The translations under genes were made by a program, and so were the position numbers. A DNA stretch of 64,000 nt from JAGQPD01 sp020426865 (GTDB lineage Bacteria; Planctomycetota; Planctomycetia; Pirellulales; Pirellulaceae). Numbering within the stretch: the first letter of the stretch is position 1; the number at the start of each line of letters is the position of its first letter. Location: positions 62,001 through 126,000 of the forward strand of contig JAWKTN010000003.1 in NCBI GenBank assembly GCA_041399065.1, in the 5' to 3' direction. Shown one piece after another: positions 34,692-43,158 of this stretch. Below the pieces are notes generated by a model. It made no database searches, was not told the DNA's origin, and worked only from the letters and a program-made list of their open reading frames with translations.

Positions 34692-35693
34692 TCACGTCCC
34701 AGGATTCCATAAACGCCCCTGGTACGTGTCGCGACGCGCGAACTCCTCGTCAATCGCGCGCAAGATCCCCGGTTTGTCCAGACACCACGACGGACCAACA
34801 AAGTAATCCACCGGTGCGTCGCCACTGATGCGTTCGACGATCATCGCCGGCGGCAATAGCTCCAAAGCATCAACCAAAACCGAAACATACGCATCGCGTT
34901 CCATCAACGTCACGGTACCCGCCGCCACCTCGTCAGCCAACGGCGTATTCCGCACGGCATACAAGTTGTGGAATTTGATGGAATCCAATGGCAACCCTGC
35001 CATCGCTCTGGCCGTCGCCAACATGTCGTCGTGACTCTCACCCGGCAATCCGAAAATGACGTGAGCACAAATTTCAAATCCGCGGCCGACACTGCGAGCC
35101 ACCGCGTCGGGAAAGACGCTGTAATCGTGCCCGCGGTTCATCCACGCTAACGACCGATCGTGAATCGTCTGGATGCCATACTCGACCGAAAGATAGGTCC
35201 CTGAAGCTAACTGCTCGAGCAGCTGCAAGACCTCCGAAGGCACACAATCCGGTCGCGTGCCGATCGCCAATCCCACCACCTGCGGATGCTCCAATGCCGC
35301 ACCGTACACCCCGCGAAGCCGCTCAACCGGCGCATACGTGTTGGTGGCCGGTTGAAAATAAGCCAGAAAATGATCGCATTGGTACCGCCGCTTCAACCGG
35401 CGAATCCCCTCGTCAATCTGCCCCAGAATCCCCTGCCGCGGGATCCGGCGACTGGGACTGAAACTGCGGTTATCACAAAATGTGCACCCCCCCTTGGCCA
35501 CCGTCCCATCGACGTTGGGGCACGTAAACCCCGCATCGACACTCACCTTCTGCACCCGGTGCCCAAACCGGCCCCGGAGGTAATGATTGTACGAGTTGTA
35601 CCGATAACCGGCGGCTCGCCAATTCCAAACCTCAGGCCGGATCGATGACAATCGTTCCCCGTCTGTTGACCCCACCGTTTCGCCTGCGTACAT
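34692..35693 (-). CDS. TIGR01212-type radical SAM protein (YhcC-like)
   Basis: A 333-residue radical SAM enzyme. The cluster-binding region is FTCPNVDGTVAKGGCTFCDN, whose spaced cysteines are typical of the YhcC/TIGR01212 group rather than the plain CxxxCxxC form. Other matches are LAYFQPATNTYAP, GLAIGTRPDCVP, LSVEYGIQTIHDRSL, HVIFGLPGE and KFHNLY. The reaction is not established; E. coli YhcC is an uncharacterised relative of the Elp3-like SAM enzymes. The ATG lacks a strong ribosome site, yet the length fits the family (about 310). It lies just upstream of rnpB. Confidence 0.93.
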   Translation of the reverse strand: MYAGETVGSTDGERLSSIRPEVWNWRAAGYRYNSYNHYLRGRFGHRVQKVSVDAGFTCPNVDGTVAKGGCTFCDNRSFSPSRRIPRQGILGQIDEGIRRLKRRYQCDHFLAYFQPATNTYAPVERLRGVYGAALEHPQVVGLAIGTRPDCVPSEVLQLLEQLASGTYLSVEYGIQTIHDRSLAWMNRGHDYSVFPDAVARSVGRGFEICAHVIFGLPGESHDDMLATARAMAGLPLDSIKFHNLYAVRNTPLADEVAAGTVTLMERDAYVSVLVDALELLPPAMIVERISGDAPVDYFVGPSWCLDKPGILRAIDEEFARRDTYQGRLWNPGT

Positions 35694-35811
35694 TAATCTG
35701 AAGAGAGGTTGAAGGGAATGATTGTTAAATCTGTGGCAAATCCTGGTTAAGGACGTTCACACTTCGGAGCCACAATCCTAAGTGGACTCGCCGAATCAAG
35801 CAAGTCGCACA

Positions 35812-35876
35812 CCCTGCCCCCGTGAGCAACCCTGCCCCCGTGAGCAACCCTGCCCCCGTGAGCAGCCATGCCCCCG
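35812..35876. repeat. 18-bp tandem repeat, about 3.6 copies
   Basis: Three copies of CCCTGCCCCCGTGAGCAA (the third ends in G) and a partial fourth copy lie just upstream of the FHA gene. They are in frame with it and would encode a CPREQP repeat, but translation probably begins after them. Confidence 0.92.
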
Positions 35877-35910
35877 ACTACAGTATTACTTCGAAAGGTC
35901 TCCACGAGTT

Positions 35911-36363
35911 ATGTACGGTGAACTTGTCCCGGTCTTGGGCGGCGACCCAGTGCCGTTACTCAAGAAGCGATTGCTGGTCGGCCGGCGTGAAAGTTGCGAT
36001 ATCGTATTGCGATTCGCCAACGTATCGGCTCACCATTGCGAACTAGAATGCCGCGGCGGTTATTGGTACGTGCGTGACCTGAACAGCCGCAACGGCACCA
36101 AGGTAAACGGGGTCCGCGTGGCCGAGAAAAGAATCAACCCGGGCGATGAACTCGGTGTCGCCAAACATCGCTATGAATTTGTGTATGCCCCGCTAGAACT
36201 CGGCGCCGTCGGGCCACCTCCATCGGACGATATCCCGGAAGATATTCTGCAGAAGTCACTGCTCGATCGTGCGGGACTACAGCGTCGCGCAGATACGCGA
36301 CGCCGCCACGACATCTTGGACGAAAACCCTCGAAGCGTCCTCCGGGACCGGGAAGACGACTAG
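35911..36363 (+). CDS. FHA domain protein
   Basis: A 150-residue cytosolic protein made almost wholly of one FHA domain. Key marks are LLVGRRESCDIVLRFANVSAHHCEL and RDLNSRNGTKVNG, with the phosphothreonine-binding Arg, Ser/His and Asn. The C-terminal 40 residues are highly charged and helical. It should bind phosphothreonine peptides in kinase signalling. ATG 35911 is chosen because the upstream in-frame part is a Cys/Pro repeat produced by an 18-bp tandem array. It stands alone, between the divergent radical SAM gene and a convergent thioredoxin gene. Confidence 0.88.
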   Translation: MYGELVPVLGGDPVPLLKKRLLVGRRESCDIVLRFANVSAHHCELECRGGYWYVRDLNSRNGTKVNGVRVAEKRINPGDELGVAKHRYEFVYAPLELGAVGPPPSDDIPEDILQKSLLDRAGLQRRADTRRRHDILDENPRSVLRDREDD

Positions 36364-36469
36364 CGGACACCGAGCTCCGTCACGAGATGCGAACCTCGGT
36401 GCCCCCTGCGATAAATACCTACGATGAAAAACGTCTCGCAAGAAAACTCCGCGCGAAGACCGCTCATCG

Positions 36470-36525
36470 CCACGGCCAGCGTGCCACCGTCAGCGTGCCA
36501 CCGTCAGCGTGCCACGGCCAGCGAC
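36470..36525. repeat. 14-bp tandem repeat covering a stop codon
   Basis: Four copies of CCACSGYCAGCGTG-like units, two identical. The array covers the last codons and the TGA of the minus-strand thioredoxin gene (stop at 36504-36506), so the present C-terminus AVAR was set by the repeat. Confidence 0.88.
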
Positions 36526-37310
36526 GAGTTGGCGGAATGCAAGCGCCGAGCAAACTTGTCGGCCGTCACGAAACCGTCGATCTTATCGATCAGCCCGCCC
36601 TGTGCGTTAAGGATCAAGGTCGTGGGAAAAACGTTCACTCCATGCGACTGCGCGAGCCCGGGATTGTCCTCGTGCATTGCGACCGTGGCCTCGAATGACT
36701 GACTTAAGTGATCGACAACCAGGGGATCACTTAAGGTTTCAGCTTTCATTTTGTCACAGAAGTGACAGCCGCTCATCGATAGAAACACGACCACCGGCCG
36801 GTGACTCAACTTGGCCGCCGCCAAAGCCTCTTCGACATTGGCATGGGGAAACGCCGGGCGCTTTTCGGCCACCAGCGGGCGTGCCGCCACTGTTTGCTCC
36901 GGGGCCGAGACATCCCCGCCAAACGCCAATAATGTGTCACTCCATTGGCGGTCTTCGAACTTGCCCGAGTGGCGATAAACAATCACGCGACAACTGGCGT
37001 CGGTGATCACCGTGTAGGGAAACTGCTTGGCACCAAACGCTTGCGCAACCCTTTTGCCCGTTTCCGTGTTGACGTCCACGCGACATAGTTGATACCGCGC
37101 CAACGCTCGTTCTTCGTGGCTGCCGGCCTCCGGCGCCTTCTCGTCCAAACAACCGGCCTCCGCCGCAGGATCCTCCAGGACGATCAGCATCGGACATCTC
37201 CCCACGCGCGCCTCCTGCAACGCCATCGCATAGTCCTTCGTCCACTCCGGCTCCGCTGATACCGTGCCCATGGCAGCCAACGCAACCAACGATACGATTA
37301 CTCCGTTCAT
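36504..37310 (-). CDS. Exported double thioredoxin-fold protein
   Basis: A 268-residue secreted protein with a signal peptide (VIVSLVALAAMGTVSA). Two thioredoxin-like domains are visible. The first (about 25-135) has lost the CxxC motif but keeps the fold pattern (RVDVNTETGKRVAQAFGAKQFPYTVI). The second (about 150-260) has the redox motif CHFC after VVVFLSMSG and the cis-Pro stretch VNVFPTTLIL. This suggests a periplasmic thiol-disulfide function with a structural first domain. AGGAG lies six bases before the ATG. The stop codon lies in a tandem repeat. Confidence 0.85.
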   Translation of the reverse strand: MNGVIVSLVALAAMGTVSAEPEWTKDYAMALQEARVGRCPMLIVLEDPAAEAGCLDEKAPEAGSHEERALARYQLCRVDVNTETGKRVAQAFGAKQFPYTVITDASCRVIVYRHSGKFEDRQWSDTLLAFGGDVSAPEQTVAARPLVAEKRPAFPHANVEEALAAAKLSHRPVVVFLSMSGCHFCDKMKAETLSDPLVVDHLSQSFEATVAMHEDNPGLAQSHGVNVFPTTLILNAQGGLIDKIDGFVTADKFARRLHSANSSLAVAR

Positions 37311-37904
37311 CTGTGTCTCCTTAATCTCGCAGACTCACGAACAGCTTGCCGTAACCAGGACCGTCCTCGTTATGACCGAATTTTGTGTCACCCAATTGGG
37401 TGTTTCACATCGAGCACCAAGGGCTCGCCTTCGCGTTCGTAGCTGCCTGCTCTTAGGTGGGACTTTTCCAGGTGGGCGTCGCCATGCCTCGTCTCTTCTG
37501 CCGGCCTGATCCTTGGCGACGAAGCGAACATCCTAGACAATCGCGCTTTTGATTTTCAATCCCCCTTGCCCGGTTTCCCCCGAATTTACCCCGGTTTTTC
37601 CATCGCTTGCCAAGAAAAGATTTAGGCTTTGGGTCGCGAAAATTTGTTTTTCAGTTTTGTTTTCACTTGGCACGATGGATTACGCGCCGCCGAGCCACGA
37701 ATTTCCGGTTTCCGACCAAACCATTTCTCTGCCAGCTGCGTAGGGAATCGCAGGTTGCCCCCTTTTCGACAATTTTTTAGTCTGGCGCCTTGTGTTGCCA
37801 TGCTATTCTGGAAGAATTGGCAGTCCAACTAGATTTGGCAAACAAGGCAAGACAGATAAACCCTCTCAAACAACACCCTCCCGCCCCGCCTCAGGACGCC
37901 CGGA
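37311..37904. other. Intergenic region between two thioredoxin-like genes
   Basis: About 590 bases, divergent flanks. The stretch around 37600-37680 is AT-rich (AAAGATTTAGG, AAAATTTGTTTTTCAG), suggesting promoters, but no clear -35/-10 pair was found. No RNA gene, repeat or coding frame with protein-like composition is seen. Confidence 0.5.
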
Positions 37905-37934
37905 ATGCAAATTGATCTGATGCAAATTGATCTG
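37905..37934 (+). repeat. 15-bp duplication of a start codon region
   Basis: Two exact copies of ATGCAAATTGATCTG in tandem. The unit keeps the frame, so two in-frame ATGs (37905 and 37920) are available and the protein begins MQIDLMQIDL. Confidence 0.93.
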
Positions 37935-39179
37935 ACACCCCGAACCATCCTGGACTCGCGTCCCTTGGCTACCGCTCGGTCACTGACCAACGGGATCCTG
38001 CTCTGTTGCACGGCATGGCTCATGGGCGTCGCACTTGGTCCGACGGCAGCGGCGGACGGATTGATCGACGACACACTTGCGACATCCCGAGAAGAGGGGC
38101 GGCCGTTGATGGTGTTGGTCACCAGCCCGACGTGTCAACCCTGCCAGGTCCAAAAGTCGATCTTGGAACAGGATCCTGCCGTGCAAGCCCGCATCGGCCA
38201 ATTCATCCGTTTGGACCTCGTCGTTAATGCGCGGGAGTTCCACGAATTCGCTCAGCGATATCCCGTCGCGATGCGAATGGTGCCGCGGATCTACTTGGTA
38301 CGACCGGACGGCCAGCTGTTGAATACGTGTGAGGGGCTGGTGAAAGCTCCGGCATTGGCAACGATGTTGGACCAAGTCAGCACACAATCGGGGCGGGCGA
38401 TGGACACCGCTAAGCGCACCGAGGTCGCGCAAGCGGTCGATAATGCTCGACGTTTGGCGGATTCCGGTAGCGTATTGAAAGCGTTGAATCATTTGCAGGA
38501 CGATTGCTTCGACAACAGCTTTGCGCGGGTGGCCTTTGAGGGCAGAGTCTTGCGCCGTCAATTGATGAATGAAATCGATCGCAGCGTTGAGCGGGTTGAG
38601 CAGCGATTGCTTGATCCACAGAAGCGACTTGACGCGGCTATCGATCTGGCGCACTTCTACCTGGGAACTGAGAACCTTCCTGCATTGCGATCGCGAGCCC
38701 GACAGCTGTTTGAAAAGTATCGCGACGGCGGATCGACGCGTGAAGCAGTGCTGCAGGCGACCGACCTCGTCCGCGGAGAGGTCTTCGAGGCTCGTGATGA
38801 CTGGCAACGCGCGCATGCGGCATACCAGCGTATCGCCACCCAGTATCCCGACAGTGAAGCGGCTCGTCGCGCCTGCGACCGAATTGTTGAGACCCGTGAC
38901 AAGATGCCCGCCGTGGTGGGGTCGGAGTCGATGACGCTGATGGCCAGCAGTTGGGAACCGCAAGCGGTCGGAGAGACTTCCGCCGAACAACAGGCCGAGC
39001 GTTATCTGTTCCTGGCGAAACTCTATCTTACAGAGTATCCGGATGAGGCGATGAAATATGCGCGACGAGTGATCGCGATCGCTCCCGGTTCCGCCGAAGC
39101 GAAGCAGGCCAAGGTGCTTTTGGACCGCAATTCGCTGCTGCCAATCGGTCGGTACTTGCAACAACCTCGGTCCAGTTAA
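37905..39179 (+). CDS. Exported thioredoxin-TPR protein
   Basis: A 424-residue protein with a late hydrophobic segment (GILLCCTAWLMGVALGP) acting as signal or anchor. A thioredoxin-like domain follows with CQPC after VLVTSPT and the later VPRIYLVRPDG. The second half is helical with TPR-like units, ending EYPDEAMKYARRVIAIAPGSAEAKQAKVLLD. The first ATG has AGGA eight bases upstream; a second in-frame ATG 15 bases on comes from an exact duplication. Role is inferred as envelope redox or protein assembly. It ends convergently with the Aas-like gene, sharing three bases of stop codons. Confidence 0.85.
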   Translation: MQIDLMQIDLTPRTILDSRPLATARSLTNGILLCCTAWLMGVALGPTAAADGLIDDTLATSREEGRPLMVLVTSPTCQPCQVQKSILEQDPAVQARIGQFIRLDLVVNAREFHEFAQRYPVAMRMVPRIYLVRPDGQLLNTCEGLVKAPALATMLDQVSTQSGRAMDTAKRTEVAQAVDNARRLADSGSVLKALNHLQDDCFDNSFARVAFEGRVLRRQLMNEIDRSVERVEQRLLDPQKRLDAAIDLAHFYLGTENLPALRSRARQLFEKYRDGGSTREAVLQATDLVRGEVFEARDDWQRAHAAYQRIATQYPDSEAARRACDRIVETRDKMPAVVGSESMTLMASSWEPQAVGETSAEQQAERYLFLAKLYLTEYPDEAMKYARRVIAIAPGSAEAKQAKVLLDRNSLLPIGRYLQQPRSS

Positions 39180-42100
39180 TCGTGGCAGATCCCCAGAATG
39201 TCCAGCGCCTTCTGACGAATCTCCTTTAGGTCCAGCTTCCCGGTCCCCAATATCGGCATCGCGGGGATTTCGAAAAAACTATCGACCGACGGGATAAATA
39301 GATTGGGCAAGCCGGCTTGCGTGAGCCCGTCACGAAGCTCTTCGGGAGACTGAGTTATCGGCACATGCAGGACGACGAGTCGTTCCCCCTTGGCTTGATC
39401 AGGCACCGACGTAACAACAGCTTTTTGTACTGACTCTTCGTCGCGACCGATCAGATCGCAGAGGACCTCTTCGATTTGCACGTGTGGCACCATTTCGCCG
39501 CCAATTTTCGAAAACCGACTTTCGCGCCCTGTGATCTTAATAAAGCCGTCGTCGTCGATCACGGCAACGTCGCCAGTCACATACCAGCCATCACGGATGA
39601 CCTCGGCCGTCTTCTCCGGTTGATTGAGGTAGCCCTTCATGATATTCGGACCTTTGATCAACAGCATGCCGGGTTGATCCACTCCCAGATCCGCGCCGGT
39701 TTCCAAGTGCACGATCTTGGCGGAGACACCGGGAACAGGCCGTCCCACCGTACCTTCCTTGGCTTCCTCCTGATACTTATTCTCTTGGCGGCTTGGGGGG
39801 ATGTTGACCGACACCAAAGGAGCGGTCTCGGTGCAGCCGTAGCCTTCGACAGGTCGGACCTTGAATTTCTCTTCAAACGCATCGGCCAGGGCAGGGGGCA
39901 ACCGTTCGGCACCCGTCACAATCACCTCGATCGTTCGGAATTGTTCCGGCGTACAACGCCGCAGGAAGGATCGCAAGAAGGTCGGCGTCGACAGGAGGAT
40001 CGTAACCTTGTGTTTTTCGGCAAGCTGACCAATGCGTTTCGCATCCAGTGGGCTATAGTGATAGACCCCTTTGACCGCGGTCGCCATCGGGGTCCACATG
40101 GTGACCGTATAGCCGAAGGAGTGAAAAAAGGGCAGGATCCCCAGTACCACATCGCCGGCACCTAGATGAATCGCCGACTCGATCGCTTCCACATTGGTGC
40201 TGACGTTTCGATACGTCAACATCACCCCTTTGGGTATCCCGGTCGATCCAGACGTAAATATGACAGTAGCCACGTCGTCGGGGGCAATGTCCTGTAGTTT
40301 GAGGCTACGCTCTACCCACCATGACGGCAACACAAACGTTTCCAACGCAGACCACACTTTGTCGCCAAGTGTTACCTTATCCTTGAGGTCCTCGAGGTAG
40401 ACGAGTTCGGCGTTCAGCTTCAAATCCAGCTTACTCATCACGCGCCGACTCGTCAGCACATGCTTGATGCCCGCCTCAGAAATACAGTAGTTCAGCGTTT
40501 CGGAGCCAACGGTGTAATTGAGATTCACCGACACGCGTTGATCCAGCGCCAACGCCATGTTGACCAACACTCCGCCAACCGACGGAGGCAACAGAACGCC
40601 GACATGTTGCTCGTCCGACTGCAACACATGCCGCGCGAGCAAACGTCGCAAGATCAGGGTCCGCAGTAAGGCATTGGCACCGTTGCTCTCTTCCCCACTG
40701 GAATCGGCGACTTTGGGCGCGAACTTCCGTCGCTTGCAATGACGGACCATCGCTCGAGTGACATTCAACATGGGAGTTTGTCGTTGCTGCACCGCCTCAG
40801 CTCCTAATTCTTGAACTGCTTGCCTGATTTGATGGACGTTTTCGACATTCTCAATCGGCGTCCCGAAATAGATCGTGATGGGATAGGGGAGACGACGAGG
40901 TAGCTTCCAAAAGAACCGCCGCCGTTCGAAGCTAAAGATACTGCCCCATAGCTCATCGAGATAGACCGGAATCACCGGTGCTCCGCTCCCCTCGAGGACC
41001 TTGAGGATCCCGGGGCGGAACGCCAGCAGTTGCCCCGAACGAGTAATCCCCCCTTCCGGAAAGATGCAGACCAGTTCGCCGTCCTTGAGCGCCTTATTGG
41101 CCGTCCGCAACGCTTGAATGATCTTTTTCGGCCCTGGCTCGATCATGATCGCGCCCCATTGCAACGCCAGCCGTTGCAGCCACTTCTGCTGGAAATTCCC
41201 CGCAAACACCAGCATCCGCACCGGTCGCGTCGTGGCCAACAGGACGAGGATTCCATCAAGCCAACTTACGTGATTGGGAACGATCAGGGCCGGGCCCTCT
41301 TCCGGGACATTCTCCAAACCATGAATGCGAATGCGGTAAAAGATCCGACTGAGCAACCACACCACAAATCGCAACGAGGCCTGCGGTATGAGCCACAAGA
41401 TGTACATCAACACCGGAATCGTCAACAGGGCACAGATCAAGAACACCTGCTGCGGGCTACACAACACGCCAACCCCAGCTGACACGACACCGTCTCCTCC
41501 CTGCACGGCATTCGCTCCATCGGCGGATGGTATGGCTCCGCCCGACGGCCACGGGTGCCGCAATACCCAGAAGGCGACAGAGGCCAAAAGAATGCCGGAA
41601 AAGGTAAGAAAATTGCTCGCCGCCAATATCGCTCCACGACTCTTCTTGGGCGATCGATGCTGCATGTAGGCCTCCAGCGGCACATGGAACAACCCAGCAC
41701 TAACGCCCAACCCGACCATCCAGAAACAGGCCCACAGGTAGCTCGACGTTATCGATTCGTCAGTGGAAAACAATCTTCCGCGAACGGTATACAGCATCAG
41801 TGAACTGGCGCAAACTCCTGCTCCACCCAGCGGCAGAATCCCCAGTTCGACGCGTCCGGCCGACCAGACTCCCGCCAACACGCTGCCGACCCCGATCCCC
41901 ACGACAAGTGACAACAACAGGGCAATAATCTGAGTTTGTCGAACAGCCCCACCCTCAAAAGCAAACGGGTCGACATTCAGATTGGCCAGCGTGCCAATCG
42001 ACCAGAAGAACATGATTCCAAGCGCTACGCGAAACAGTGGTCGCATACGGATCAACTCGCCCAAATCCCGCCAAGTCTGTCGTGGGGCATCCCAAGGAAT

Positions 42101-42760
42101 CCTTCGATGCGGATCGGCCGCCGCCAACCGCGGCACGAAGAAACTGCTCAACCAACCCGCGATCGCCACGCCGATCAGTACCACAGCGGTAATCCACCAG
42201 CGCGATAACCCGCGAGGGCTTGTCACAACGCTCAGTACATTCCCGATCGCCGCGCCAATCACGGTGGCCACGACCGTCACCAGCCCAAACAACCCATTGG
42301 CCGTTGATATCTTTTCGGTTGGCAACATCTCAGGAATGCACCCCGACTTGGCCGGCGAAAACAAGGCACTCTGGCCACCCATCAACGCCACCACCAACAA
42401 CAGGCCATACAGTTGCCCTGTGAGAATCGCAACGATTCCGAAGATCATGATGACAATCTCGGCCAACTTACATGCGATAATTACCCGCGACTTGCTATGT
42501 CGGTCCGCCAGATACCCGGCAATAGGCGCCAACAGCAAATAAGGAATCACAAAGCAAACCGTACCAGCCATCAGGATCCCCGCCGCATTGCCCCCCTCAA
42601 GGGATTCCTTCCCCACCCCGATCACGAGCCACCGAAAAATGTTGTCGTTGGCGGTCCCAAGCGTTTGAGTGGCCAGTAGACCGAGGAACCCGGCGGACGT
42701 CAGGTACCGGGTGGCGCTCGCAGTGGCGGGATTTTGTGGCAAATTGTCGTTATGCGCCAT
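39176..42760 (-). CDS. Trifunctional lysophospholipid transporter/acyltransferase/acyl-ACP synthetase
   Basis: A 1194-residue fusion. Residues about 15-450 are an LplT-type major facilitator with about 12 hydrophobic segments. Residues about 480-640 are a PlsC acyltransferase with the HX4D motif NHVSWLDG and the substrate motif FPEGGITRSG. Residues about 700-1190 are an AMP-binding acyl ligase (VIFTSGSTGIPKGVML, GYGCTETAPLVS, YVTGDVAVIDDDGF). E. coli splits these as LplT and Aas, which bring lysophosphatidylethanolamine back in and reacylate it. The fusion should recycle lysophospholipids at the inner membrane. Some versions are also named acyl-ACP--phospholipid O-acyltransferase. Confidence 0.93.
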   Translation of the reverse strand: MAHNDNLPQNPATASATRYLTSAGFLGLLATQTLGTANDNIFRWLVIGVGKESLEGGNAAGILMAGTVCFVIPYLLLAPIAGYLADRHSKSRVIIACKLAEIVIMIFGIVAILTGQLYGLLLVVALMGGQSALFSPAKSGCIPEMLPTEKISTANGLFGLVTVVATVIGAAIGNVLSVVTSPRGLSRWWITAVVLIGVAIAGWLSSFFVPRLAAADPHRRIPWDAPRQTWRDLGELIRMRPLFRVALGIMFFWSIGTLANLNVDPFAFEGGAVRQTQIIALLLSLVVGIGVGSVLAGVWSAGRVELGILPLGGAGVCASSLMLYTVRGRLFSTDESITSSYLWACFWMVGLGVSAGLFHVPLEAYMQHRSPKKSRGAILAASNFLTFSGILLASVAFWVLRHPWPSGGAIPSADGANAVQGGDGVVSAGVGVLCSPQQVFLICALLTIPVLMYILWLIPQASLRFVVWLLSRIFYRIRIHGLENVPEEGPALIVPNHVSWLDGILVLLATTRPVRMLVFAGNFQQKWLQRLALQWGAIMIEPGPKKIIQALRTANKALKDGELVCIFPEGGITRSGQLLAFRPGILKVLEGSGAPVIPVYLDELWGSIFSFERRRFFWKLPRRLPYPITIYFGTPIENVENVHQIRQAVQELGAEAVQQRQTPMLNVTRAMVRHCKRRKFAPKVADSSGEESNGANALLRTLILRRLLARHVLQSDEQHVGVLLPPSVGGVLVNMALALDQRVSVNLNYTVGSETLNYCISEAGIKHVLTSRRVMSKLDLKLNAELVYLEDLKDKVTLGDKVWSALETFVLPSWWVERSLKLQDIAPDDVATVIFTSGSTGIPKGVMLTYRNVSTNVEAIESAIHLGAGDVVLGILPFFHSFGYTVTMWTPMATAVKGVYHYSPLDAKRIGQLAEKHKVTILLSTPTFLRSFLRRCTPEQFRTIEVIVTGAERLPPALADAFEEKFKVRPVEGYGCTETAPLVSVNIPPSRQENKYQEEAKEGTVGRPVPGVSAKIVHLETGADLGVDQPGMLLIKGPNIMKGYLNQPEKTAEVIRDGWYVTGDVAVIDDDGFIKITGRESRFSKIGGEMVPHVQIEEVLCDLIGRDEESVQKAVVTSVPDQAKGERLVVLHVPITQSPEELRDGLTQAGLPNLFIPSVDSFFEIPAMPILGTGKLDLKEIRQKALDILGICHD

Positions 42761-42851
42761 GGAGCGATCCGAAATCTGTATTGCCTTAAGTTTTTTGGTC
42801 GCGGTACAGTTTGTAGGAGTTGTTACGCCTTAGTCAACCACGGAGCTCCTG

Positions 42852-43151
42852 ATGAACAAGCTTAGCCCCTTTCTATTCGGTCTGGTCGTTGGTGCCGCGT
42901 TGATGTTTGTTGGTTTGAAATACCATATTGTGCTAGCCGCGGATGGACTTCACGTCGTCCCTAAGACCAAGGCACGACTGGTAGAAGCCTACGTCGACAT
43001 TCGCCAATTTGGCGCCGCCGACTGGCAGCAACACGCTTCGCTAGCGCTGGCACTGACCGAGGCCGGCAAGGCCTCCCTGGTCGCTAACAGCGTAAACAAC
43101 GACATTCGCCGTGCCACGGAATCGTTGTTACCGTCGATTGAAATCAAATAA
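42852..43151 (+). CDS. Small membrane-anchored protein of unknown function
   Basis: A 99-residue protein. An N-terminal helix (LFGLVVGAALMFVGLKYHIVLA) acts as signal anchor, and a soluble domain of about 65 residues follows, with VDIRQFGAADWQQHASLALALTEAGKASLVANSVN. GGAG lies six bases before the ATG, the composition is normal, and the frame fills the space between two minus-strand genes, so it is real. I do not recognise the family. It is divergent from the Aas-like gene and ends seven bases before the stop of the transporter. Confidence 0.75.
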   Translation: MNKLSPFLFGLVVGAALMFVGLKYHIVLAADGLHVVPKTKARLVEAYVDIRQFGAADWQQHASLALALTEAGKASLVANSVNNDIRRATESLLPSIEIK

Positions 43152-43158
43152 GACACCG

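Noticed and set aside
37980..39164. 394-residue minus-strand frame opposite the thioredoxin-TPR gene
   Set aside because: The plus strand has a CxxC motif and TPR units; the minus frame has only His/Arg/Leu-rich sequence.
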